Counted from the stretch's first letter, positions 24,551-33,592 are shown. The stretch: DNA of 64,000 nucleotides from Rhizobium sp. BK650 (GCF_014195325.1 NZ_JACIBK010000003.1:186001-250000); one strand, 5' to 3'. Numbers and translations: made by a program. The notes: generated from the sequence alone by a model not told the origin.

Positions 24551-25480
24551 TCATACGCCGTGATACTGTCGGAAGAAGTTCCATACTTCGACCGCCGTCT
24601 CGAAATCGTTGCTGCATCCCCCGAAACGGGGGCCGTCTGCCGGATCAATACCGGAGCCGGCATCGGATCTTGCAAGACGCGGCCAGCAGTGGCCGCCATT
24701 TTCAATGCGATACAATTGGACCGCAGTCCCGGCCTGGCATCCGGTCCACTGGACGAGGCTCGCGCGCGTCAGGTCATGCGGGTTGAGATGCGGCAGCGGC
24801 GTGAGGTTTTCCCCGCTGCATCCGTCGACCCGGCGCCAATATTCCGCCGCCTCCGGCACGGAAAGCAGCCTGCCAAAGGAGCGGATATAGCCGTCGTAAC
24901 GCTGCACGTCGTCGCTCGTGCCGTTCACCATCATGACAGGCATGGGGTGGCCGGGCTTGCAGTCTTCGACCTGTCTCTCATTGATCGCGCTGGCGACGGG
25001 CGCGATCGCCGATATCCTGTCAGGCAGCGCGCAGCCGAGCGTATAGGTCATCAGCGCACCGAAGGAGAAGCCGGTGGCATAGATCCGTGTTCCGTCGGCA
25101 ATCTTCCGGTTCACCAGATCGTCGATCATGGTGCGGAAAAAACCGATGTCGTCGACCGGCTCGCCATTGATGGCGGGTTTCCTGGATCTGATATTCCAGG
25201 CGCCATCGATCGCTTCGGGATAAAGGGTGATGAAATCATCGCGATCCGCGACGGCATCAAATCCGCTGTTTTTCTGAAAATTGACGGCCTTGTCGTCGGA
25301 CCCGTACATGACGATGACGACAGGGGCAGGGCGCCCCGCCGCTCCCTCGGGAATATGCAGGATCGCGGTGCGGTCTACGCCTTGCCATTTATAGGTCAGG
25401 ATTTCGTCGGCACGGGCGGCTGTGCCGGCGAGGAGAAAAAGGAAGGCGGCAAATGGCAGGCGTCGCAATGTGCAGAACAT
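24551..25480 (-). CDS. Exported PHB-depolymerase/feruloyl-esterase-like hydrolase
   Basis: 309 residues with signal peptide 1-24 (ending ARADE). The alpha/beta hydrolase shows S139 in GFSFG, with Asp and His expected in DGCSGEN/GHCWPR. The sequence PAPVVIVMYGSDDKAVNFQ and VNGTSDDVQRYDG resembles LpqC/PHB depolymerase-like esterases. The substrate is probably an extracellular polyester or aromatic ester. Upstream 25481-25800 is a non-coding gap. Confidence 0.88.
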   Translation of the reverse strand: MFCTLRRLPFAAFLFLLAGTAARADEILTYKWQGVDRTAILHIPEGAAGRPAPVVIVMYGSDDKAVNFQKNSGFDAVADRDDFITLYPEAIDGAWNIRSRKPAINGEPVDDIGFFRTMIDDLVNRKIADGTRIYATGFSFGALMTYTLGCALPDRISAIAPVASAINERQVEDCKPGHPMPVMMVNGTSDDVQRYDGYIRSFGRLLSVPEAAEYWRRVDGCSGENLTPLPHLNPHDLTRASLVQWTGCQAGTAVQLYRIENGGHCWPRLARSDAGSGIDPADGPRFGGCSNDFETAVEVWNFFRQYHGV

Positions 25481-25800
25481 GAGATGTCACCGCTCTCCAG
25501 CGAAAATATGGGGGCGGAGGATAAGTCATTCCGTGTTGCTGGCAATGCGCGATGAGGTGGCTCCCAAAAGTGTGATGTCGCTGCTAGCGCGGCGACTTCG
25601 AAGTCGGGATAATTGAATGACAGTCCACATTTCAGCCGTTCAGACACGATGGTCAGCGTCCCAAAGCTGCCATTTGCCACTGCCGGAAGCGCCCTTTCGG
25701 GAACGCTCCATCTGCCAGCACCAACAGGTGTCACCCGGCACTGCCGGGTGACAGATCGTCCTGATGACGTTGGGTGTCGGTCGTGATCCGCTCAATGTCG
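25481..25800. other. Gap without a recognised gene
   Basis: 320 bp between the start of the esterase gene and the 3' end of the hydrolase at 25801. A short inverted repeat (CACCCGGCACTGCCGGGTGAC, centred near 25744) is the only structure seen, probably a terminator for 25801-26619 without a U-run. Confidence 0.4.
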
Positions 25801-26619
25801 TCAAGACCTGATGAAGGAGAGCAGGTCGGGGTTGAGGACATCCGCATGCGTAGTGAGCATGCCATGGGGGTAGCCGGGATAAGTCTTCAGCGACCCGTTC
25901 TTAAGCAGGTCGACCGCACGTGGCACTGAGCTTGCGAACGGGACGACTTGATCGGCCTCGCCATGCATCACCAGCACCGGCACAGTGATCTTCTTGAGGT
26001 CTTCGGTATAATCTTCGAGCCAAGAGGCGACGGTTGCGTAATGAGCGAGGGCACCGCCGGCCATGCCCTGGCGCCACCAGTTCGCAATGACCGCCTCCGA
26101 AGGCTTCGCCCCATCGAGGTTGTAGCCGTAGAACGGATTCTCAGGGACGAAGCGGTAGAACTCCGCCCGGTTGCCAAGCACGCCTGCCCGGATCGCTTCG
26201 AACCACTCCGGCGGCTGACCGGCCGGGTTTTCCTCACTGCGGTACATGTTCGGCGTCAGCGAAGCGACCAGCACCGCCTTCGCGACGCGCTCCTGGTGGC
26301 GAGCAACATAGCGAGCCACCTCACCGCCACCTGTCGAGTGGCCGATATGGATCGCGTCGCGCAGGTCGAGGTGGTCCGTCAGGGCCGCAAGGTCGGCAAC
26401 CCAGTGGTCCATGTCGTTGCCGGTGCTGGGCTGGTCGGACCGGCCGTGGCCGCGCCTGTCGTGGGCGATCACCCGATAGCCCTGATGAAGGAAGAATGTC
26501 ATTTGGGCATCCCAGTCGTCCGCTGTCAGCGGCCAACCGTGGCTGAAAACGATTGGCTGGCCTGCCCCCCAATCCTTATAGAAGATGTTTACGCCGTCTT
26601 TAGTTGTGATCGTAGGCAT
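25801..26619 (-). CDS. Non-heme chloroperoxidase-like alpha/beta hydrolase
   Basis: 272 residues from ATG 26619 (GGAGCGACGCA upstream). Motifs: FSHGWPLTADDWDAQ (oxyanion hole), AHDRRGHGRSDQP, nucleophile S95 in GHSTGGGE, Asp in VLVMHGEADQVVPF and the final His in GYPHGMLTTHAD. These match the cofactor-free chloroperoxidase/esterase family, about 275 residues. The divergent LysR gene at 26880 probably regulates it. Confidence 0.92.
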   Translation of the reverse strand: MPTITTKDGVNIFYKDWGAGQPIVFSHGWPLTADDWDAQMTFFLHQGYRVIAHDRRGHGRSDQPSTGNDMDHWVADLAALTDHLDLRDAIHIGHSTGGGEVARYVARHQERVAKAVLVASLTPNMYRSEENPAGQPPEWFEAIRAGVLGNRAEFYRFVPENPFYGYNLDGAKPSEAVIANWWRQGMAGGALAHYATVASWLEDYTEDLKKITVPVLVMHGEADQVVPFASSVPRAVDLLKNGSLKTYPGYPHGMLTTHADVLNPDLLSFIRS

Positions 26620-26849
26620 TGCGTCGCTCCATCTGCGATGTTTAAACATTAATTTTAAGATCAGAATCAATCGATTAGAGCCATTTATCCACGCGCTACT
26701 GCAATAGCCCTTTCAGACATTTAGCGTTCCCTCTCCGATTGGACAGAGTTGATTGAGAAATACTTCGGTGAGGCGCGTTAGATTATGTTCCGAATTGCGA
26801 CGTTAATTAAATCCCCCTTTTATCGAAGACAAATACCTTGTACGTTCGA

Positions 26850-26870
26850 GCTATGCCTTGAAGGTATAGC
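26850..26870. promoter_or_regulatory. LysR-box candidate before the LysR start
   Basis: GCTAT-N11-ATAGC, a dyad of the T-N11-A type (T at 26854, A at 26866), 10 bp before the LysR ATG. It lies in the divergent intergenic region with the chloroperoxidase gene and suggests autoregulation. Confidence 0.55.
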
Positions 26871-26879
26871 GGGGACCCG

Positions 26880-27803
26880 ATGGAACTGAGGCATTTGCGC
26901 TATTTTGTTGCCGTTGCGGAGGAGGGAAGCCTACTGACTGCAGCAGAACGGCGGCTTCACACGTCCCAACCCTCACTCAGCAGGCAAATTCGCGATCTGG
27001 AAACCGAGGTCGGTGTAAAACTGTTGGAGCGACAGTCGCGCGGCGTGACGCTCACCGCCGCCGGTAAAGTGTTTCTCGATCACGCGCGGCTGGCGCTATT
27101 GCAGGTCGAGGCGGCTGCAGAAGGGGCCCGGCGGGCAGAACGGCCGGAAAAGCAGTCGTTCACGATCGGTTTTCTCGCAGGGCAAGAGATTGTGTGGCTA
27201 CCCCATGCATTGCGCATTATTCGTGAGGAAGCGCCGGAGGTTGAAATCATATTGTCCAGCCAGTCTTCCCCGGACCTTGCTCTGGCACTGATGCGAGGCA
27301 AGCTGGACGTCGCTTTCCTTCGCCCCGAGACGCTGAGTGTTGGTGTGTCCTACAAGTTTTTAGCCAAGGAGCCACTGATCGCCGTGCTGCCGGCGGACCA
27401 TCGCTTGACGTCGCGCAAAAAGATCCAGCCGCAGGACCTTGCCCGCGAAACCTACGTCAGTGCGGCTAAAATTTCTCCCGTATTGCAATCCGTGATCGAG
27501 GATTACGCGTCGAACGTTGGGATCACACTCAAGGCAGAGTACGAAGGTGACGGTCTACCGTCAGCGATGTCGCTCGTCGTGTCTACAGGTGGAATAACGC
27601 TTATTCCGCTTTATGCGCAAAATATGCTGACGCCAAATGTCGTTGCCAGAGCACTCGAGGGTGTGCCTCCGACAATTGATCTCACCTTAGGATACAACGA
27701 TTCCAATTCCTCGCCTTTGCTCCGCCGATTTTTGTCTCGCTCTGATGAATTGGTCGCCAACGTCCAAAACCAGAGCATCATCCGCTATGCTGAGGTTCCA
27801 TAG
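26880..27803 (+). CDS. LysR-family regulator
   Basis: 307 residues. The N-terminal wHTH (MELRHLRYFVAVAEEGSLLT, RLHTSQPSLSRQIRDLE) is of the CatR/CbnR/BenM group; the effector domain begins about residue 90 (FTIGFLAGQEIVWLPHALRI). Ribosome-binding site is weak (GGGGACCCG). It is divergent from the chloroperoxidase-like hydrolase. Confidence 0.92.
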   Translation: MELRHLRYFVAVAEEGSLLTAAERRLHTSQPSLSRQIRDLETEVGVKLLERQSRGVTLTAAGKVFLDHARLALLQVEAAAEGARRAERPEKQSFTIGFLAGQEIVWLPHALRIIREEAPEVEIILSSQSSPDLALALMRGKLDVAFLRPETLSVGVSYKFLAKEPLIAVLPADHRLTSRKKIQPQDLARETYVSAAKISPVLQSVIEDYASNVGITLKAEYEGDGLPSAMSLVVSTGGITLIPLYAQNMLTPNVVARALEGVPPTIDLTLGYNDSNSSPLLRRFLSRSDELVANVQNQSIIRYAEVP

Positions 27804-27998
27804 CAGAGATCAAGCGCATGCGATTTCTGCTTGGTGGCGTGCAGCAATTTCGGTGGTTGCGGCACGAAACGAACCTTTACAAACCGATGCTCATCAATGC
27901 ACAACAACGTTCGCAAATCTGTCATATGGTCTCGTTAGAAGCGGCGGCCGGCGCAGCCGATCGGCGGCTTTCATCTCTTCTTTTCCGGAACCAGACCC

Positions 27999-29237
27999 AT
28001 GCAGAACAACAGGCCAGTGATCATCGAGGGCGCCACCGTGGTTTTCAGGGACCGCCTGGAACGGGCCTCCGTGCGCGTGGAAGGCGGGCGGATCGTTGCT
28101 ATCGATGGCGCGCGCGACGGAGCCGATATCGTCGATGGGCGCGGCCATCTGCTTGGGCCGGCTTTCGTCGATATTCATGGCGATGCCTTCGAGCGGCAGG
28201 TCATGCCGCGGCCGGGCACCATGCTGCCGGTCGCAGCCGCGCTGCTCGAAACCGATCGTCAGTTGGCCGCCAACGGTATTGCCACCGCCTATCATGCGTT
28301 GACGCTGAGCTGGGAGCCGGGGCTGCGCTCGGTCGAAACCGGTTATGCCATCGTGCGGGCGCTCGATACTCTGACGCCGCGGCTGACGGTGGACAATCGC
28401 GTGCAGCTGCGCTGGGAAACCTTCTGCTTCGAGGCGATCGATCTCATCCGCGAGGCGCTTGCCGGCCCGCGCCTGCCGTCGATCGCCTTCAACGACCATA
28501 CGTCGATGGCGATGCTGCATCCCTCGATCTCGCTGCAGGAGCGGCCCTTCGATTTCGACCCGGATTTTCCGACGGTCGATCCTGAAACGCCTTCCTTCGC
28601 CGAGAAGATGACCGAGCGCGCCAAGCGGGCGAAAATCCCGGTCGCGGACATGGTGGCGCTGCTGCGGGACATGTGGGCGCGACGGCCGCAGGTGCCCGGT
28701 GCCGTCGAGGAGGTGGCAGCCCTCGGGAAGGCCGCCGGCGCACCGATGCTCTCGCATGACGACAGCCAGATCGAGACGCGCGATTTCTTCCGTGAGCGCG
28801 GGGCGCGGATCTCGGAATTCCCGATGAACCGGCGGGTGGCGCGGGCCGCACGCGATGCCGGCGATTTCATCGTCTTCGGCGCGCCGAACGCCACCCGCGG
28901 CGGCAGCCATCTCGCTTCGATCGGCGCGGCCGACATGATCCGCGAAGGGCTCTGCGACATTCTCGCCTCGGACTATTATTATCCGGCGATGCTGCTCGGC
29001 CTGGCACGGCTGAAGGCCGATGGCGTGGCGCCGCTCCATGCGCTCTGGCCGCTCGTCTCGGGCAATCCGGCGCGTGCTTCCGGCCTTACCGATCGCGGCG
29101 TGATCGAGCTCGGCAAGCGGGCGGATCTCGTGCTGGTCGACTGGCCGGAAGGTGGGACGCCTGCCGTTCGCCGCACCTTCGTCGGCGGCCGGGAGGCCTA
29201 TCGCGCAGCACCCGCCGGCGAGCGGGCAATGGCCTGA
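27999..29237 (+). CDS. phnM: PhnM-like metal-dependent hydrolase (phosphonate pathway)
   Basis: 412 residues. Amidohydrolase fold with the PhnM signatures FVDIHGDAFERQVMPRPG and LLSHDDSQ-type MLSHDDSQIET, then DILASDYYYPAMLLG and NPARASGLTDRG. PhnM removes pyrophosphate from alpha-D-ribose 1-methylphosphonate 5-triphosphate in C-P lyase degradation. No other phn gene is in the window, and the neighbours are unrelated, so it is an orphan copy, possibly a paralogue with a changed substrate. The symbol denotes family. Confidence 0.85.
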   Translation: MQNNRPVIIEGATVVFRDRLERASVRVEGGRIVAIDGARDGADIVDGRGHLLGPAFVDIHGDAFERQVMPRPGTMLPVAAALLETDRQLAANGIATAYHALTLSWEPGLRSVETGYAIVRALDTLTPRLTVDNRVQLRWETFCFEAIDLIREALAGPRLPSIAFNDHTSMAMLHPSISLQERPFDFDPDFPTVDPETPSFAEKMTERAKRAKIPVADMVALLRDMWARRPQVPGAVEEVAALGKAAGAPMLSHDDSQIETRDFFRERGARISEFPMNRRVARAARDAGDFIVFGAPNATRGGSHLASIGAADMIREGLCDILASDYYYPAMLLGLARLKADGVAPLHALWPLVSGNPARASGLTDRGVIELGKRADLVLVDWPEGGTPAVRRTFVGGREAYRAAPAGERAMA

Positions 29238-29332
29238 TCGCTGCGGCAGGAATTGCCGAGCTAAGGCTGGTAGACCGTTAGCCCTCAATTCGGCCATGTC
29301 TTCGGTGTGACCGGGATTTAAGGCAAAGACAA

Positions 29333-29512
29333 GTCCGGGCTGGCTTGCGGCTGCTGGAAGATCAGGAAGAAGCTCGCGAACGCTGGCTGAGTCAGGAAGT
29401 TCCGAGCCGCTATGCAGAATTGAAGCGTGACCCTTCCAAGGGTGTTTCCCTTGATGATGCCTTCGCCCGCCTTGAGGCTGAACATCAGGCCCGGTTGACG
29501 AAAACCAAGTAG
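29333..29512 (+). pseudogene. Truncated ParD-type antitoxin gene
   Basis: Reading from 29333 gives VRAGLRLLEDQEEARERWLS, then SRYAELKRDPSKGVSLDDAF and LEAEHQARLTK-TK to the TAG at 29510. This is the C-terminal two-thirds of a ParD/CC2985-type antitoxin (VRAGLRLLE is its hallmark). The ribbon-helix-helix N-terminus and start codon are gone. It ends 2 bp before the parE remnant, the normal parDE order. Confidence 0.75.
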
Positions 29513-29513
29513 G

Positions 29514-29935
29514 ATGAAGACATATAAGATTGTCCTGCATGAGCGGGCTGAGGGGAATTGCGGCAGCTTTACCTCGATCTTGCCAGCGACGACAAAGCCG
29601 GACCTGTTATTGCCTGGAATTATGTCAGCGGTATCGGCCAATTCATCGCGGAGTTGGCGACGTTCCCCTACAGCATCGGCCCGAAAATCGGAATCGATTT
29701 TCGGAAAGCCTGATGCGCAGATTCAAAGAGTTAGAGCGTCCTTTGTGCGTCCGAGTGGACGCACGGCGCTCTAAGCGGGAACGGTCAGGGATGGTCTCAT
29801 CCCGGGCCTTCGCATTATTGGTTACCGCCGGAGCGTGAGTATCGCTTCGTGGTCGAAGAGGAGCACGTTTTGGTGTTGGGGATCTTCTACGGCGGGCAGG
29901 ACATTACGCTTGAGGCGCTTGAAGGGCGGCCATGA
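29514..29935 (+). pseudogene. Disrupted ParE-type toxin gene
   Basis: The start MKTYKIVLHERAE is in frame at 29514. A one-base deletion then moves the reading to ELRQLYLDLASDDKAGPVIA and WNYVSGIGQFIAELATFP. At about 29666 a family E repeat is inserted. After it the toxin continues as PGLRIIGYRR (frame change near 29831) and EREYRFVVEEEHVLVLGIFY, GGQDITLEALEGRP, TGA at 29933-29935. The gene carries two frameshifts and a 109-bp insertion, so no toxin is made. Confidence 0.75.
29666..29774. repeat. Dispersed repeat, family E copy 2 (inside parE)
   Basis: Inverted copy of the element at 22377-22487: CTACAGCATCGGCCCGAAAATC ... TGGACGCACGGCGCTCTAAG. Its position between the two halves of the parE remnant shows that this family can insert into coding DNA. 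Confidence 0.8.
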
Positions 29936-30148
29936 GCAGAGGGCCGGACGCCACCCTCATCGCAATCAGATACTCGGCAGGGGTGCAGAAGAAGAGGCCA
30001 ATTTAACAGATGGCCGGTTTCCACATCTATGCGATATTCCGCTGAGCGGCTGAGGCCACTGACGCACCATCCCGACTTCGAAATTAAGTGCTACGCCGTC
30101 CTTTCCGCGCTATAATGCTCGGCTGCGATTTAGACGGAGGTGAAGCAA

Positions 30149-30679
30149 ATGAAGAGGCTCCCAATCATTGCCCTGTCGCTGGCGACGGCGCTGACGAGCG
30201 CGCTGCCGGCCGAGGCTTTTCCCATCATTGCCGCTCCCGATGTCAAGGCGTTGCAGGCGCAGCCGGTAGATTACCACGGGGGCTATCACGGCGGTTACTA
30301 TGGCGGCTACCATGGCGGATACTATCACCACCATGGCGGCAACGGCTGGGGCTGGGCGCTCGGCGGCCTGGCGACCGGCTTGATCATCGGCGGAGCGCTG
30401 GCACAGCCCTATTATGGCGGCTACTACGATTCCGGCTATTACGATCGGAACTATTATAATTCCGGCTATTACGACTCCGGCTATTACGAGTTCGGCCATC
30501 ACCCGCGATATTACGCGCCGCACTACTATGCGCCGCGCTATTATTATCGCCGGGCCTACTACTATGGCGGCAGTTCGCATGTGCGCTGGTGCCTCGCGCG
30601 CTACCGGTCCTATAGGGCTTACGACGACACGTTCCAGCCCAATCACGGTCCGCGGCAAGTGTGCGTCTCGCCTTACTAA
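30149..30679 (+). CDS. Exported BA14K-family protein, Tyr/Gly/His-rich
   Basis: 176 residues from ATG 30149, with GGAGGTGAAGCAA upstream. Signal peptide 1-22 (ending AEAF). A Gly/Tyr/His repeat zone ([19 protein letters not shown]) and a glycine-rich hydrophobic stretch ([16 protein letters not shown], about 71-86) follow, then Tyr-rich repeats ([20 protein letters not shown]). The C-terminus ([29 protein letters not shown]) is the BA14K signature. BA14K was described as an immunoreactive Brucella protein; function is not settled. Confidence 0.88.
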   Translation: MKRLPIIALSLATALTSALPAEAFPIIAAPDVKALQAQPVDYHGGYHGGYYGGYHGGYYHHHGGNGWGWALGGLATGLIIGGALAQPYYGGYYDSGYYDRNYYNSGYYDSGYYEFGHHPRYYAPHYYAPRYYYRRAYYYGGSSHVRWCLARYRSYRAYDDTFQPNHGPRQVCVSPY

Positions 30680-30723
30680 TGATGGCCGCGCCGACGGCTG
30701 ATGTCGCTGCACAGATTGCGCGA

Positions 30724-30781
30724 CATGCTCTACAGCATCGGCTCGAAAATTTGTGCGTTCGAATGGACGCACGGCGCTCTA
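30724..30781. repeat. Dispersed repeat, family E copy 3 (shortened)
   Basis: CTACAGCATCGGCTCGAAAATT followed directly by TGTGCGTTCGAATGGACGCACGGCGCTCTAG, i.e. family E with the middle deleted. It overlaps the stop region of the minus-strand gene 30779-30970. Confidence 0.65.
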
Positions 30782-30970
30782 GGGAAGTTCGATTTCGCCC
30801 TCCACCACATGGTTGAGGGCGGCGCCTTCCGCCGTCAGCGTCATGCGGACCTTCAGCCTCTTGCCGGCGATCTGCCCGTCACGCACGGTTTCCTCGATCT
30901 TGCGCTGCGAGGTCACGCCGACTTCCTTCAGGAACTTCCGGATAGACATATTGAAGGCGTCTTCGCTCAT
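30779..30970 (-). CDS. DUF6494-family small protein
   Basis: 63 residues: MSEDAFNMSIRKFLKEVGVT, SQRKIEETVRDGQIAGKRLK and a beta-rich tail VRMTLTAEGAALNHVVEGEI. This matches the small DUF6494 family widespread in Proteobacteria, function unknown. GGAGGATTGCACC precedes the start. Its 3' end abuts a family E repeat. Confidence 0.85.
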   Translation of the reverse strand: MSEDAFNMSIRKFLKEVGVTSQRKIEETVRDGQIAGKRLKVRMTLTAEGAALNHVVEGEIELP

Positions 30971-31149
30971 GGTGCAATCCTCCGTGTCCGAAATGGATTG
31001 TAAGGGAAGGCGAGCGATCAGGAAAGCTGGATGGGAGACGCGGCCGAATATCGACCCAAGCCCAGAGAGCCTGCCGCATCGGGCTCGCTGTCATAAAGCT
31101 GTTGCTGTTTATTTGCTAATGATTTGCAATTGCAATTAGGAATGGATTC

Positions 31150-32355
31150 GTGGACAAATCTGAATCGGAGAGGGGCATATTGCTGCCCCTGATCGTACTC
31201 TCCCTCGCGCAGCTGATCGGCTGGGGTGCGGTCAGTTTCTCGGCGGTCGTCAGCCGGGACATGGCGGCGGATCTCAATATCGACATAGCCTCGGTCTTTG
31301 CGGGCACCACCGTCTTCTACGTTACGATGGGTGCCTGCGCGCCGTTTCTTTCGCGCCTTTTTACCGGGATCGGGGCGCGTGCCGTCATGATCGGCGGAAC
31401 GGTCGTGTCGGCCTTCGGCCTCGTGCTCGTCGCATTGTCGTACTCGCCAGCGATCTATTTCCTCGGCTGGCTGGTTCTCGGCGCCGGCGGGAGCGCTACT
31501 CTCACCACGCCGGCCCATATCCTTCTCAACGAGATCGCCGGCCGCAATTCCAAGCGGGCGATCGCAAGCCTGATGCTGGTTTCTGGCCTGTCGGCCACGG
31601 TGTTCTGGCCTCTGGCATCTTTCCTGTCCCGGGAAATCGGATGGCGTGGCACGTGTGAAACCTATGCGGCGGTCCTGATCGTGGTCTGCCTGCCGCTCTA
31701 CATTTTCGGCCTGCCGCGCAGGAACAAAGCCGCGGCGGATATCCAGGCGGCGGCGTCCCCGGGTCCGGCAAGGTCCTATGACCGGACATTCTATTTCATC
31801 GTTGCGGCCATCGCGCTCAATGCCTTCATCACCTTCGGCTTCAGCTCCATTCTGATCGAGCTGCTGAAGGCCGAAGGCCTGAGCCCTGCGCTGGCGCTGA
31901 CCTACGCTTCGGCGCTCGGCATCGTGCAGATATTCGCTCGGGGTCTGAACCTCATCGGAGAAAAGCGTTGGGACGGCGTGACCGTCGGGGTTGCCTCGTC
32001 GGCGGGGCTTAGCCTGTCGCTCCTCATTCTCATCGGTGCGCAAGGTTCGCCTGTCCTCGTCGCCGTTTTCCTGGTTCTCTACGGCGTCAGCAGCGGTGCG
32101 CTCGCCGTCGCAAGGTCGACCATTCCGCTCGTCTTCTACGACAAGGGTGAGTTCGCAAGGGCGCTCTCGCGGATCGCCCTGCCTTTGAACTGGATCTCGG
32201 CCATCTCTCCTCCGGTGCTGATTTCGCTGATGACCGGTCTCGGGAGCAGGGCGGTGCTGATCCTGTGCCTGCTTTGCTCCGCAAGCGCCATTCTCGTCCT
32301 GCTCCTGCTGAGAAACCGCCGTCCGGCAGCCGAAGCGGTCGCCGGCATATACTGA
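31150..32355 (+). CDS. Major facilitator superfamily transporter
   Basis: 401 residues, GTG start. Twelve likely membrane segments, e.g. LPLIVLSLAQLIGWGAVSF, VMIGGTVVSAFGLVLVALSY, and in the C-terminal half FIVAAIALNAFITFGFSSIL. A loop with RRNKAAADIQAAASPG divides the halves at about 195-215. Substrate unknown; the lack of an adjacent biosynthesis gene leaves efflux or uptake open. It stands alone. Confidence 0.87.
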   Translation: MDKSESERGILLPLIVLSLAQLIGWGAVSFSAVVSRDMAADLNIDIASVFAGTTVFYVTMGACAPFLSRLFTGIGARAVMIGGTVVSAFGLVLVALSYSPAIYFLGWLVLGAGGSATLTTPAHILLNEIAGRNSKRAIASLMLVSGLSATVFWPLASFLSREIGWRGTCETYAAVLIVVCLPLYIFGLPRRNKAAADIQAAASPGPARSYDRTFYFIVAAIALNAFITFGFSSILIELLKAEGLSPALALTYASALGIVQIFARGLNLIGEKRWDGVTVGVASSAGLSLSLLILIGAQGSPVLVAVFLVLYGVSSGALAVARSTIPLVFYDKGEFARALSRIALPLNWISAISPPVLISLMTGLGSRAVLILCLLCSASAILVLLLLRNRRPAAEAVAGIY

Positions 32356-32465
32356 GGTTCAAACCCCACAGGCCGTCCTCTTGGCCAGGAAGAGTTACCA
32401 ATGGGCCGGTGCCGAGCTTCGCCTTCTCTCCAACGGGAAGCTCAGCATCAAGCGGAAATCCTACT

Positions 32466-32568
32466 AGAGCGCTTCCGACTAAAGCGGAATCGGCGGAAGC
32501 GCTCTAGTTTATTGTTTTTCGTAATTCCGGACGGAAACCGGTTCCCACTTTTCCTGGAATTACTCTAG
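32466..32568. repeat. 12-bp palindrome followed by a single 57-bp-type hairpin element
   Basis: AGAGCGCTTCCG (32466-32477) and CGGAAGCGCTCT (32494-32505) are perfect 12-bp arms. Next, 32519-32568 is one copy of the hairpin element of the 10267 array (TAATTCCGGACGGAAACCGG ... CACTTTTCCTGGAATTA). It ends at the TAG of the minus-strand gene 32565-33506. Confidence 0.75.
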
Positions 32569-33506
32569 CCCCTTGCGCTCCACATCTGAAATGTCTCCGG
32601 TTCGTGTTCGTCCGCAACCGCCTCCAGGTAACGCGGCTTCCAGACCTCTCTGATGAACGTTTCCATCGTGGTCGGCATCGGCGGGCGAACCTCGTGGTCG
32701 CCGTGGAACCGGATCAGGCCATCGTTCAAAGCGTCGGCGGTCAGGGTGTCGTCGTGCCATAGCTCTGACGTCCCGAAGCGCTTCACAAATTCGGCTTCCA
32801 CATCCTTGCGCGTTCTCTCGATGTAGCGGTACTCCACCGGCCGGCTGATCTCCTTGCCGATGAGCGCGGCCAATTCATTCATCGAGATATCTTCCGAGCC
32901 GACCTCGCGGATCACCCGGTGCCTGCCCGTCGGATTGATCAGTTCTCTGGCCGCAAGCCATGCAATGTCATCCGTCGCCACCCAGGGCATCTTCAGATCA
33001 GGCTTACAGGACCAGGCGATCCGACCATATGTGGCGACCGGCGCCGTCCACGCCAGCGCATTCTCCATGAACCATGCAGCGCGCAGATGGACCAGGTCGA
33101 TATTGTCAAGTTCGTTCAGCTTCTCATCCAGATGGTAGAAACATTCGAAATGGCCGGTCTTGCCTTTCACGTCCGATCCCATGGCCGACAGGCTCACAGC
33201 CAGCTTGACCGGAGAATTGCTGAGCGCATCGACAAAGCGCTGGGCAACTGCGGGGTAGTGCCCTTCAATGTTGTTCCAGTCGGTCTTGACCATCAGGAAG
33301 GCGGCATCGGCATCTGCAAAGAATTTGCCGAGCTCTCCCGCGCCCGTGTCAAAGCTTCCGAGGAATGGCTCTGCTCCGATTTCGACCAGTGCCTGAAGGG
33401 CTGGACCGCCCCTCGACAGGGCCTTTACCTGATGTCCTGCGCCAAGCAGGTTCCGGGTGAGTTGGGCGCCGATCCTGCCGGTTGCGCCGACGACTGCAAT
33501 TCGCAT
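32565..33506 (-). CDS. NmrA-like NAD(P)-binding protein
   Basis: 313 residues from ATG 33506 (GGAGACTATC upstream). N-terminal Rossmann motif MRIAVVGATGRIGAQLTRNL (GxxGxxG). The family (NmrA/HSCARG, azoreductase-like quinone oxidoreductases) senses or uses NAD(P)H. Later, VATDDIAWLAARELINPTGR is characteristic. It is divergent from an AraC regulator 73 bp away; a 31-bp palindrome lies between. Confidence 0.9.
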   Translation of the reverse strand: MRIAVVGATGRIGAQLTRNLLGAGHQVKALSRGGPALQALVEIGAEPFLGSFDTGAGELGKFFADADAAFLMVKTDWNNIEGHYPAVAQRFVDALSNSPVKLAVSLSAMGSDVKGKTGHFECFYHLDEKLNELDNIDLVHLRAAWFMENALAWTAPVATYGRIAWSCKPDLKMPWVATDDIAWLAARELINPTGRHRVIREVGSEDISMNELAALIGKEISRPVEYRYIERTRKDVEAEFVKRFGTSELWHDDTLTADALNDGLIRFHGDHEVRPPMPTTMETFIREVWKPRYLEAVADEHEPETFQMWSARG

Positions 33507-33561
33507 GATAGTCTCCATCGGGTTGTTGATGTCTGCTTGTAGCGAATTGCAGTGCATGCGA

Positions 33562-33592
33562 ATTTGGAGATAATGCCATATGATCTCCAAAT
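33562..33592. promoter_or_regulatory. Perfect 10-bp inverted repeat over the AraC start codon
   Basis: ATTTGGAGAT (33562-33571) and ATCTCCAAAT (33583-33592) with an 11-bp spacer. The AraC ATG (33580) lies inside the spacer and the ribosome-binding GGAG is in the left arm. As DNA it could be an operator; as RNA it would sequester the ribosome-binding site. Confidence 0.65.

Noticed and set aside
27894-29540. 548-codon open frame on the minus strand
   Set aside because: It is antisense to the phnM-like gene, a normal effect of high GC, with no ribosome-binding site or domain signal.
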